In this document: positions 23,081 to 33,673 of the stretch, piece by piece
How positions within the stretch are numbered: position 1 is the first letter of the stretch
Layout of the letters: each line of letters opens with the position of its first letter
From: Rhizopus sp. PT2906
Taxonomy: Eukaryota; Mucoromycota; Mucoromycetes; Mucorales; Rhizopodaceae
Direction of reading: 5' to 3'
Length of the DNA: 64,000 nucleotides
Assembly (NCBI GenBank): GCA_025529335.1
Contig: JAMYHX010000048.1
Location: 62,001-126,000, forward strand
Notes under the pieces: model-generated
The model's input: only the letters and a program-made list of their open reading frames with translations
Told to the model about the DNA's origin: nothing
Database searches by the model: none
Translations under genes and position numbers: made by a program

Positions 23081-23827
23081 TCATTAATTAATCTATATCA
23101 AATTCACCATGCATTATATACATAAAGCATGAGCCTAAAATACCGTCTGTATCTGCATAGCTACATGGTTTATTTAAAGGTGTTTACGCTTTTGTGCAGA
23201 GCGTATTCATACACTGATATATATACAGGAAGTGTTGACTACATTATACAAATCATCTTAATGAGCATTGTTTTCCAAAAGATGAATATTTATAAACTTT
23301 AATTAAATTTGAACTTCATTTGGAACCCTTCTCGAACTTCAATTAGATCACACTGTGAGCCCCAATTAAAATTAATATATGGTAGAGAATTTCCTTTAAA
23401 CATAGAGAGACCTTGTTTAAGCATTTTTCGAAATGACTTTTAAAGTATTGAGAAATGTTGGCAAGGTGGGATAAAGGGACATTATTGCATGCTTTAGTTA
23501 TTCTTTGTGCGAGCACCTCAGATTCCATAAGTTGTTTTTATCTATTTAGCCAACCATAGTGTAGTATTTAGTTGAACCTAACCAAGGAGAAAAAAGAGTG
23601 CTACATGGTTTCAAACCTCTTGCTTTGGCAACTATAATATTGGGAAGAGCCATGAAAACTACCCTTTTGAAAAAAATTTGGGTACTGTCAAAGACGCGGA
23701 ATAAATAATTGGCCAAATAGAATAGCACAAAAAAAAGCCTTAGCAGGTGAAAAAGAGTGGTTTGAGCTGTTTGAAGCCAGGTAGTATTCCTTTTTCACTT
23801 TAGTTGGTTTCAAACGGAAACTTAAAA
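23081..23827. other. Spacer and probable 5' part of the LINE
   Basis: About 0.75 kb lies between the 451-aa gene and LINE ORF1. A minus-strand ORF at 23343..23528 (start MESEVLAQRITKACNN) has some coding look but no family that I recognise. The true left end of the LINE could not be found, and I saw no target-site duplication. Confidence 0.4.
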
Positions 23828-24810
23828 ATGGAGCGTCCACTACACCCGGACCGTGTACTTCTGAGAGCAAATATAACTAAGATTCCTATCATGCCTATTG
23901 AGCAGTTAAGATATAAGCTATTGAATAACTTCGCCCGGTACGGTATAGTTAAAGAGTTAGTTATTTATCTTGATGATTGGGCCCAACGCTGGTTTTCCGG
24001 TAATGGATGCATTTGCCTGAAAAGACCGCCTAGCTCTGGAATTAAGTTTGATTCTTTGACATATAAGATACCTCTTGATGGTAATCATTCCTGCTTGGAT
24101 ACGTGGTCTAAAATGGACAAACATTGCATTTATTGTAAAGCTATGGGCCACATTATGAAGGATTATCCTTCACTTTCGACTGAAACGCGTACTTGTTTCG
24201 TATGCCATAGCCGTGATCACATTGCTCGTAACTGCCCTAAGGTTACAAACCCTAATCAGACAGCCTCCAAACGCCGTCGACCTATCCCTGTCGACAGTAG
24301 TTATGAAGCACCTGTCACTGTTCTTTCTCGCCCTGTTGAAACAATATTGTCCACTGCTCCACCAACTTCTTCCGTACCAGTACTACATGAAATTCCAGCA
24401 ACCTCTGAGGAAATGACCTCTGCACCTGCTCTCAATCATCAACCCGCAATTCCAATGCCTAGTGCAGACTTGTCAGTCCTACTCCCGTGCAGGAGAATGT
24501 TGCTACTCAGCCAATCTTAGACCACACAATGTCAACGGAAATTTTAAGCGATGTCACTATGGATGATTCTGACAACGAATCTATGGCTTCTTCTACGCCT
24601 TCTATCAAGAAATCTGTGGCTAAAATCACTAAAAATAAGACCTCCATTAACCCTATTCGCAAATCTTCTCGTCTTAATAAGGGTCAAACTGGAGAGAAAT
24701 TTCATGATTCCAAACGTTCAGCTTTAGGCATATCGGCCGCTGCTAGTACACCTTTAGGCCACGAGGTGGAGAATGATACTGACACGGTCGATTCTTCTCC
24801 ATCTCATTAA
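23828..24810 (+). pseudogene. LINE ORF1, gag-like, frameshifted
   Basis: The ATG at 23828 starts MERPLHPDRVLLRANITKIP, followed by an RRM-like region (RYGIVKELVIYLDDWAQRW). Two CCHC knuckles come next. The second is intact (CFVCHSRDHIARNC). The first has lost its last Cys (CIYCKAMGHIMKDY), a sign of decay. After about 24485 the reading frame shifts, and the acidic and then basic tail continues in the next frame to 24810 (KSSRLNKGQTGEKFHD). The protein would bind LINE RNA. Confidence 0.75.
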
Positions 24811-24851
24811 GTCTTCCATATTAAATTACCCAGTCCAACCCTTTCCTAATT

Positions 24852-26655
24852 ATGAATAATCTTATGAATAACAATAATAATTCCAACTTTGGCGACCTGC
24901 TCGCCTCTCACTCAACAAATAATAACAATCACAACAAACTTACTATTCTAAATATTGGATCACTTAGCTGCCGAAGCCCTGCCAAGCTATCTCTTCCTGA
25001 AAAACGTCAATCGTTCGTTCGCCATCTTCGTCTTCAATCGTTGGATATCCTCTCCCTAGATGATACTAACGCCAAGGATGAAAGTACTCAGCCAAATCTC
25101 AACATCCTCTTCAACTCTAAAAGCACTGTGACGTAGCGTGCCTCAATCCCTCCATTACTGTGACACCCACACTAGTCACTGTCGATCAGCGGTTAATCAT
25201 CTACGAGATCTCTTACACCCGTCGCATGTCCGAACCTTTCACCTTAGTTAATTTATATGCACCTCTTCAGCGTGCACAGAACCGCATACTCTTCGAAAAC
25301 TTGCTTTCTCTATCCTCCTTTCTCGTCCTTCTCACCAGATGAGTTATCTCTGTCGTCTCCTCCGCGACACCTTCCTCGAATCCTTTTGACCGGGGATTTT
25401 AACTATGACCTTTCCCGAGGCATAGATTGTCGCCTGCAAGATTGGCATAGTCATGTTCAGCAATATTTCTTTGACTATATGACAGCCGATACTAGAAATC
25501 CTACTTTTCAGCGCACAGCTTCTTCGTCCACCATTGATTATATCTACGCTACACCTGATCTGCACACTTCTCTCATCAACTCTATAATGGATTTTGTGTG
25601 TCAAGACTGGACAGATCACTTATTGTTGGCTGCTAAGTTTAAATTTAATTCTCGCACCCATGGCAAAGGTGTTCAGCGTATCAACCTTCACCTGGCATAA
25701 AACCTTCTCTTTGTCTCATCTTTGAACAAAACTTTGGACAAGCTATTAATACCACATACCGAGAATGCTTCCTCCTTTCAGTTAATTTGGGAAGCCATTA
25801 AATCCAAAGTGAGACAAATTGCATTCAGACGTAGCCGGAAGCATAATCAGTGGCGCCAACAGCAACTACAGTGGTTACAGAATAAACGTAAGAGATTATT
25901 GTCCAAGTACAAGACACAGCCTACCGTGCTACACAATTGCATCGGAGTGTTGTTGAAACACGAATTGCGTCTTTGCAACAGGAAATTGTGGATAATGCCG
26001 CCCTCAAGGCAGGTAAACACTGGCGAAAAAAATGCGAGCTTTCGGCAGATTTTCTGAAAAGAGCTGCTTCAACTTGCTTATCACAAACGTATATTGCAAA
26101 ACTACGACATCCTGAGACAAATGAGGTTTGCATCACCCCAAATCAACTTCAAGCAGCTAGCATTACGTTCTATGAGTGGTTGTACACTCCACAACCAACA
26201 TGTCCTTCCGCTATGAACCAGCTCTTGAATGCTGTTACTTCTGAGCTGCGAATATCTCAAGCGCAGAGCACACGTCTGTTGCGTCCTTTTACGGTATCTG
26301 AACTGCAGGAAGCTGCTAAGCGGTGCCAACCCACAGTAGCCCAGGCCTTGTTGGTATCCCATATCAGGTGTTGGCCCTGATATTTCATCATGCTACCGCC
26401 AGTACTATTGGGGTCCACGTATACAACTATGCCCTCTCTCGCGGTACCTTTCTCTCGAGTTGGCAAGAAACATGCATGACCTTGCTACCAAAGAAAGGAG
26501 ATCTTACAGATCTCAGGAATTGGAGACCCATTGCTCTGATTAATACTGATGCCAAGATATTCACACGTCTTATAAATACACGACTAATGCCACGTATGAA
26601 CCGTTTGATATCTCCCTATCAGCTCGATTTCATAAAGCATATCGCTCCTCATCAA
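24852..26655 (+). pseudogene. LINE ORF2 fragment: endonuclease plus N-terminal RT, broken
   Basis: The pieces are in order but in several frames: LNIGSLSCRSPAKLSLPEKR (endonuclease start), VNLYAPLQRAQNRILFENLL, LLTGDFNYDLSRG with the catalytic GDFN, STIDYIYATPDL and WTDHLLLAAKF near the end of the endonuclease. Then come a helical linker and RT motifs 1-2 (RNWRPIALINTDAKIFTRLI, SPYQLDF). The expected SDH of the endonuclease reads TDH, and an early catalytic LQET-like box reads LDDT. There is no YADD/FADD box, so the copy cannot be autonomous. Confidence 0.8.
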
Positions 26656-26737
26656 TGATGTAGTCCATAGGCTCAGGTCTACCGTATTCATCAACTGCAT
26701 TACCGTGTCTGTCTTCATAGAAAGTTTGAAAACTCAT
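26630..26737 (-). other. Minus-strand 35-codon ORF joined to the LINE break
   Basis: The ATG at 26737 opens MSFQTFYEDRHGNAVDEYGR and continues to a stop at 26630, exactly where the LINE RT sequence stops. Its composition is protein-like and it has T-rich DNA upstream, much like a first exon. It may be the 5' end of a gene cut off by the rearrangement that truncated the LINE. No family is recognised. Confidence 0.4.
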
Positions 26738-26754
26738 TTTTTAATGAGAAAGGG

Positions 26755-26757
<3 letters not shown>

Positions 26758-26791
<34 letters not shown>
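26758..26791. repeat. A34 homopolymer
   Basis: There are 34 A on the plus strand, 21 bp upstream (minus sense) of the ORF at 26630..26737. It could be a LINE-derived poly(A) tail or a promoter dA:dT tract of a minus-strand gene. Confidence 0.85.
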
Positions 26792-26793
<2 letters not shown>

Positions 26794-29743
26794 AAAGGGC
26801 CTTATACCCTTGTTAATACATAAGTGATGTAAAAGCATAAAGATCAGTCTTTGAATAATTAATCTCATTAAGAGCTACTTTTCATAAAAAAAATGTATTT
26901 TTAATGTGAATTGGTTGCATATGCATAGTACCAAAGCAATATTTTAAATCAATTACAGTGCAGCACACTATATCCACTTGAAATATCATGTGAGCGAATT
27001 TATACTACTGTATGTTTCAAAGTCAAACAAATGTTGGAGAACAATTAAGTATTAACTATTAACAAAAAACCAAAGTGTGGGAGTAACAAAATAAAGTTTT
27101 TATTAAAGTAAGCAATGGTTTGATTTCCAAAGAGAGAGAGAGTTTTGAATAAGTAGAAATTTTTCTTTTGATAGCCAAGCAGAGAGATTTCTTCTTCTTT
27201 TTTTTCTTTCCATAAGTCCAGAAGGCCGCATTATCATTAGCTTTCAAACCCAAGATGACTAGAACCATAGACTGCATGCCAGAAGACTACACGGTGTAAA
27301 CCCTCCATGAAAAAAAAGTACTCAAGTCTCAAATCTCAAAAATCAAAAGTCAATCTCAAAACCATACCACGGTAAATTCAACGAAAGAGGCGCTTCAACG
27401 TACAAAGAGTGCACTTCTAAGTACCTAGGACGAAGCGTTTCGAAAGGGGTGATGACCGTGGAGACATCGGAATATTGAACCTTTGGAGCATCGCAACCGC
27501 CGAGCTCAGCAGTAAGGGAGGATTTACGGGCCATTCATCATCTGTAGAGGCAGAGCCATAACAATAGGAGCATCTCGGAGTGATCCAGCGTAGAGAGGCA
27601 GCGAACTGTAGTAGAGCTTGATAGAGTTTGGCAGATAGTGGCAAAGTAGATTGGATACGTTGTTACCCCAGAGCAGTATTCATTAGCAGCAGGCATTGAT
27701 AGACATGAGCAAAATTCTTTAGGGGCTTTCCGACGTTGATAAGCATGGGACAGGCATTCACTAGCATTTTCAGGCAATGATGACCATTGTAGGCATTGAT
27801 AAGCATTTGAGCATTTGTTTGAGTGTATTTGATTATTTGAGCGTTTGATTGTTTGATTATTTGATTGTTTGAATGTATTGATAAGCAGTATCAAGTATTT
27901 TTTTTTGAACATTAGCGAGTAGCAGAAGTTTCTTTAAGAAGAGGCCATCATTATAGAGTAAGATGCATCAGGAACCATGAAATAGAGCCAGCAAAAGTGT
28001 ATTTTCTAAACGATGACATTAGTTATATGTACTTTGAGATCACCCAAACGCGGTTATACCTTTTCAACATAGGAAATAATGGAATAATAAAAGTATAGGA
28101 GAATTTTTAAAAGAGATAATGAAGAAGAAAAAAAGGACAAGAATGATGGCCTCTTTTATAGTTTTTTGTTTACGTGAATCATGTTATTTAGGCTGAAAAA
28201 ATGACTCATTCCTCCTTTCTCCAATAATGTATAAATATATAAATAACTCATTTTCTATCTTATCCATATTAGAACATATCCGAGCATCCGAACGCCTTCT
28301 CCCTCTTTTCGTTTGCATATTTTTTTCACGGCCCCTTTTCTTTTGTAAGACCGCTTGTTTACATAAAGTTGACCTCACACACATACATACACACACATGT
28401 ATTTTTTTTTCATTATGATTGCTTCACTTTTCTCATTTCTAATACGCATTTTTCTATTTTTCTGGCCATTTTCTTTAAAAATAAATAATAAAAAAAAGTA
28501 AGGCAAGAATTAAGTGTACAAGGGAAAAAGGTTGAGAGGGAGACGGCAGCTGATAGTAAACAAAAAAAAACAAGGCTTTTCTCAAAGAGCGCTAGACTTG
28601 CGATTCTGTGGAACACATGCAATTGATTCCATTACAGTTGTTATTTGTCAATCAAACGAAGCCAAATCATGATTGATCTATTTGATTAGCCACTATGACT
28701 TTTTGCTAAAAAGAACCAAAATCAAATCACCCTAACCTTCATGTATCAAAATCTATTTATCAAGCATGAAACATGATGATTAAGCTACTGACTTAGGGAA
28801 GCATAAGAGTGCATAGTGTTTTTTTTTTTTATTTTTAGTGCACATGAAAAAAGGTAAAAGGTAAATGGTAAAACGTTTATCCTCTATTCCTTGCTGTTAT
28901 ATCCTTATCCTTTTCCCTTCTGTTTGTGAAATGTAAACTATCATTAACGACGATTATGATGATGATAGATTTAGTGATTATACGTTCATTTTTATAGTAA
29001 AGCAATGGATCTTCCAAGTCTGCATAAACTATTTCAAATGGCGCTCGAAACAGGATGGATCGCTAAGGTACGCGGCATATTTTATATAGTCCCTTATTGT
29101 CATGGATACATGCGTATCTTGATTGAGAGGCATTAACGAACTAAAGGTGTTAGTACAGTTAAAATATTAAAGATGACAAGAGAGTAGACAACATGTAAAA
29201 GTAAAATAAACATAGCAAGTAGAGCAGATATGTTAAGAGTAAAAGAGTAGACTCAATAGACACTAAAGCAGGTCTATATTCAAAATTAACTTTTGTTGCT
29301 CTAATAATTTTGCTAGATTGACATACTAATAAAATCAATTTAACAGTCTGACATTTGCTTTATACATTTAAAAATACCATCAAGGTAAACAAGTTGTAAT
29401 AAAATCATATTTACATATTACAGAAAAAAGGAGAACCTTAGGTCATTTGAGATTCTGTTCATCAAGTATGAAAGAGTAGTCTATCTACTCAACCTATGTA
29501 TTAAAATAGGACAACTGATACGCTCATTAAGTTTAATCTAATAAAAGAAGCCTTAACAATTATACATTCTAATACAGCATATTATCGTCGATGGCTTAGA
29601 AAGAGCATCAGAAAAGTGTAACTCATTCTCATGATATGCTTGCTATGCATCATACATTGGCGGTCATTTAATCTTTTTGAAAGCTTTTAATTGAAGGAAA
29701 TAAATTTTCATTTTCTTTCAATTAATCTTTAAGCAAAATATAT
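26792..29743. other. Gene-poor accessory region
   Basis: I can support no complete gene in almost 3 kb. A stretch at about 27340-27760 is richer in G+C and has short open frames on the minus strand (for example 27343..27534) but no known domain. At 27690-27880 there are degenerate repeats of GGCATTGATAAGCAT and then of TTTGATTG/TTTGATTA. At 29004 a plus-strand MDLPSLHKLFQMALETGWIA precedes a GTACGC donor-like site and could be a lone exon. The rest is AT-rich. Confidence 0.45.
27690..27880. repeat. Degenerate short tandem repeats
   Basis: GGCATTGATAAGCAT-like units recur at about 27690, 27737 and 27790. They pass into a run of 8-bp TTTGATTG/TTTGATTA-like units at about 27828-27875. The repeats are imperfect and not a CRISPR. 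Confidence 0.65.
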
Positions 29744-30567
29744 ATGGTTGCCTCCACTTCTTTGAATGTACTTCCTGATGATCCTACAGCATATAAAACA
29801 CAAGAGTATTGGGAGCAACGATATCAACAGTAAGATTATGATAAGAAAAGGAGAAAATTGAAAGAAAGCTCACCTTTAAACAATAAGGGAAGACGTCAAC
29901 ACAACCTTTGATTGGTTCAAGACATATGCTGATTTAAAGCCTTTTATAAATGAGGCAATCCCTAATAAAGATTCCAAGATATTAATGCTTGGATGTGGAA
30001 ACTCTAGTAAGAAATAAAAAAAACTCTAAAGGTTTACACACGCTAATATATATATTCTATATAGCTTTAGGAGAAGATATGTATGCAGATGGATACAAGT
30101 ATATTACCAATATAGACTACTCTAAAACTGTAATTGAAAATATGAAGACACGATGTGCTGATAAACCAGAAATGGAGTGTAAGCAAACATTACATTAATG
30201 ATCAAAGTAGAGCACTTATTTATGATTATTAGGGTTAGAGATGGATATTCGAGATTTAAAATTTGAAAATGAATCATTTGATGCCGTAATTGATAAAGGC
30301 ACAATGGATGCTTTAATGTGTGATCGAGGCGACGTTTGGGATCCTTCAGAAGAACTGATTAAAGATGTCAAGGGAGAGGTCGACGAAGTTGAACGTGTTT
30401 TGAAAGTAGGAGGAATCTTTCTATACATCACCTTTGGTCAACCTCATTTCCGTAAACGACACTTGCAAAGGGATTGCTGGACAATAGACATCAAAACAAT
30501 GGGTGATGCTTTTCATTACTTCTTTTACACCATGTCAAAAAATAAACCATGCACAAATGTGGCTTAG
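29744..30567 (+). CDS. SAM-dependent methyltransferase, EEF1A-KMT4/METTL13-like
   Basis: Exons 29744..29829, 29888..30006, 30065..30178 and 30233..30567 give 217 residues in frame. It is a class I Rossmann methyltransferase: ILMLGCGNS is motif I (SAM binding), NIDYSKTVIENM carries the acidic ribose-binding residue (motif II), and FDAVIDKGTMDALMC is the post-motif typical of the METTL13/ECE2/EEF1AKMT4 branch. N-terminal TQEYWEQRYQQ and DWFKTY also fit this branch, whose known members methylate lysines or the N-terminus of elongation factor 1A. The substrate here is inferred. The stop is only 49 bp from the start of the ligase gene on the same strand. Confidence 0.85.
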
Positions 30568-30616
30568 AGCACCCATTTCATTAAATAGGAAATACTCTCT
30601 CTGTTTTTTATACTGT

Positions 30617-32045
30617 ATGTTTAAGCGATTCTTTTCTAGCCTACAACCTCATGCTACAGAACAGTTGGAAAACCTCTATAAAATTGTTCAATCTGTCAAT
30701 AGTATGTCAAGTACTATTCAGAAACGCAGCTTGTTAGCTGAGAGTCAATCGTGTCATTCTACTTTAAAGCGAATCTATGATCCTCATCTTCGACATTTCC
30801 TTTCTTCAAAGTCTGTTCAATCATATATCCAAAAACTGCCTCATTTAAACCATGGTAGTCGATACAACAACCTGGATCAGTTACTGGACGCTCTTTCTTC
30901 TCGAACTATAACCGGGAAAGAGGCTCTAGAAGCTGCTACTGCTTTTTATGCAACTTATTGTAAAACAGAAGCTCAAAAGAGTATATTTTGGAGGGTCCTT
31001 GATCGTAACTTAAAGATGGGTGTATCAACAAAGACGATACGACACCTGTTATCAGGCACAAATGATCAACGTATGACTCTGGTCCAAGTGGCCCTTGCTC
31101 ATACTTTGGGAAAGAAAAAATTAGATTTTACATCCACACCATCTTGGTATGCTTCTCAAAAGCTGGATGGTATAAGGTGCATTACTTTGGTTCGTTCTAA
31201 AGACGATTATGACATTCAGTTTATGTCTCGTACTGGACGGCCGTTCAGTTCTTTACAGAAAGTCAGCCTAGATATTCAGAAGCGGCTAAAGGAAACAAAA
31301 TTGAAGGAAGATTTTGTATTAGATGGAGAGATTTGTGTGTACAATGAAAGTGGGAAAAATGAGGTATTCAGTGCGGTGCTAAGTCAAATACGAAGATTAA
31401 ATGAAGAAATGGAAGTGCCAATCTACCAAATATTTGATTTTATCCCTATGGACGTCTTTATCAGTGGATTCGGTGAGATCTCATTCTCCTGCAGACAGGA
31501 GCGTTTGAAAGCATTCTTGGGAAATTCACCGCTGGAGCATTTAAGATTGGTTCAACAAGTAAAGCTATCAAGCGAAGATCAGCTCAATCAGATGAAAGAG
31601 GAAGCTGCTAAAAACGGCTGGGAGGGACTGATTCTAAGGAGAGATGTAGCTTACGAAGGAAAACGAACGTAAGCGATAGTATAGTTCATTCGTCCTGACG
31701 CTTACTCATATCTACTGTAGTAATAATCTATTAAAAATTAAAGAATGGGAAGATTCAGAGTATGTTGTGAAGAGCATAGAGACTAGTTACCAGAGAATGC
31801 CAGACACAGGAGAAGACAAGCTTGTTTTAAAAAGCGTTAATATTGAACATAAAGGTCATACTGTCAGCGTTGGCTCGGGATTCTCAATGAATGAAAGAAT
31901 TGCTTATGCTAATGATCCAAGTTTAATCATTGGAAAACCCATTACAGTTAGATATTTTTCAGAAAGTTTCAATAGAAATGGCACGATATCCCTTCGATTC
32001 CCAACCGTCAAAGCCGTTTATGAACAAGGAGAAAGAGATGTATAA
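30617..32045 (+). CDS. ATP-dependent DNA ligase, T4-type, probable mitochondrial leader
   Basis: Exons 30617..31668 and 31721..32045 give 458 residues in frame. The nucleotidyltransferase motifs are complete: motif I SQKLDGIR with the adenylated lysine at about residue 182, motif III MSRTGRPF, motif IIIa FVLDGEICVY, motif IV WEGLILR, and motif V NNLLKIKEWED spanning the intron. A C-terminal OB fold (FSMNERIAYANDPSLIIGK, ITVRYFSESFNRNGTISLRF) completes the core. The N-terminal 170 residues align in order with the DNA-binding domain of bacteriophage-T4-type ligases (LKRIYDPHLRHFL, NLDQLLDALSSRTITGKEAL, RVLDRNLKMGVSTKTI), not with Lig1, Lig3 or Lig4. The start MFKRFFSSLQPHATEQ looks like a mitochondrial presequence. 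An earlier open stretch upstream overlaps the methyltransferase and is not used. Confidence 0.88.
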
Positions 32046-33673
32046 TAACAAATAAACAATTCATCACTTCATGCGGCCAATATTCTATACAAAACATGTG
32101 ATTATGGCATTTATATTTAAAGAAACGTCACTTCTTCTTAGTTACCATATACCTTGACGCTACCTCTTCATATGGTATATGTTTCGAGCATGTGACATCA
32201 ATAGAATTTACCATTGCCCAAGGCGCAAATAAATGCGCCACTTAATAAAAGAAGCAAACATCATATAATCATAAACATTTGATCGAGACATGTGCCTGAT
32301 ATGGCTAATAGATATACACAATAGATAATAACAATAACGCGTTTATAAGCACTTGAACTTATATTCCACAGTTCTACTTAAGGACTGATATAAAGGTTAC
32401 TAAAGAGCATATTTGCAAACTATAGTGATTTGATGATTACAAAAAAATGTAAGTCAAGGCATGTACCCTAAATTATCCGCTCCATCAGTATAGTTTATCC
32501 TAATAGGATAGGCAGTGGATGCCGATTTACCTATAGAACCAAAAGAGGCCTTGCTTTTGAATTTCGCTAGTATCTTTAATTAGTAAAATTGGTTGGAATA
32601 CAGGAATGCCTTGAAAATGTAAGTGACACCAAAGTTAATTAAGGGATATTAATTAGGTTAAATTTAGAATAGCAAAAAGCTTGCTGTTTTGTAAACCTAA
32701 AGTCACTTTAAGGATTAAATGAAACATATGTAAGCTGATTATATATATTACAGATTGCTTATTTCTATGGTTACAATAGTATAGAAACTAGTAGCCATTA
32801 CAATACTTTAATGGTGCTTTAAATCAAATAGAAAACAGACAGGAACAACAATGTAATTTAATTTGATTTATACATGCTGGGTATAAATAAAGGGATAGCT
32901 GTGGAGAAGAAAAAGTAATAATAGTAATATTTTATTAATGACAGGAGATTCATTTCCGTGGCGAGCATGTAGAACAAGAACTGTGAATCTTACAAGGTGA
33001 CATTATGTGATTGATTTATCTCAAGATAAAGTCATGAGTATAGTCAAACGTATACCTTACGATCCTTGGAATTAACAATCTTGGTTGTGATAAGATCGCG
33101 ATATACACATTTCAACTTTACTAAGACTATAAAAAAAATATCTATGTCCATACAGCTGACATTACCTTGCTGTCATCGGCGTAGCATTAGATACTAAAGT
33201 CAGCAGTGCATAGCGGGAGTATTTATCAAGAAAGAATTTCACCTGACACAGGAAGATGGCGATAGACTCACGCCACAAATCATTGTTTCATAATAAAATA
33301 GCAGTAATTGCTAAGCGCTTGCTCTGAAGCTCCAATCCTTTCACAAGTTTAACTGTGAAGTGTATATAATGAGTGAAATAAAAAAAATTGTAAAAGCTGT
33401 TTTATAAACAAACCAATGCTGTAAGTGAATAATTCTCATATGAAAAAAGCCGGTAATTGGCGCCATATAATGTGTATCGACACCGCCAGAGTTTGCCTTA
33501 AATCACTGGAAAGGTGAAACAGACTGTTGTGATTTGTATTTATAAATCAAGGGAAATATTGCATCCATGGAAGGTGTATTCAAACCCCGAACACGACCTC
33601 TTTATTTAATGCGTGCTACAGAAAAAAGTTTCGTTACATTTTCTTTTGTTTATTGTACCTATTTATTATTATT
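32046..33673. other. Spacer with a possible coding relic
   Basis: This is 1.6 kb of AT-rich DNA. On the minus strand at about 33165-33360 a stretch reads LVKGLELQSKRLAITAILL, stop, LWRESIAIFL, KFFLDKYSRYALLTLVSNAT with one internal stop, like an old coding relic of unknown family. The rest shows nothing. Confidence 0.4.

Larger units (their letters stand above)
23828..26660 (+). mobile_element. Decayed non-LTR (LINE) retrotransposon copy
   Basis: ORF1 (zinc knuckles), an AP-like endonuclease and the first reverse-transcriptase motifs follow each other in LINE order on the plus strand, with frameshifts and stops between them. The copy ends inside the RT domain, before the catalytic Asp-Asp box, then joins unrelated sequence. 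ORF1 resembles the type common in Mucorales genomes, where related LINEs can be pericentromeric; one decayed copy says nothing about centromere position here. Confidence 0.85.

Noticed and set aside
27690..27880. Regular repeats considered as a CRISPR-like array
   Set aside because: The units are imperfect, lack unique spacers of constant length and occur in eukaryotic DNA; they are simple-sequence repeats.
30503..30616. Upstream extension of the ligase frame
   Set aside because: It overlaps the last methyltransferase exon in another frame and would hide the mitochondrial-like leader at the next ATG.
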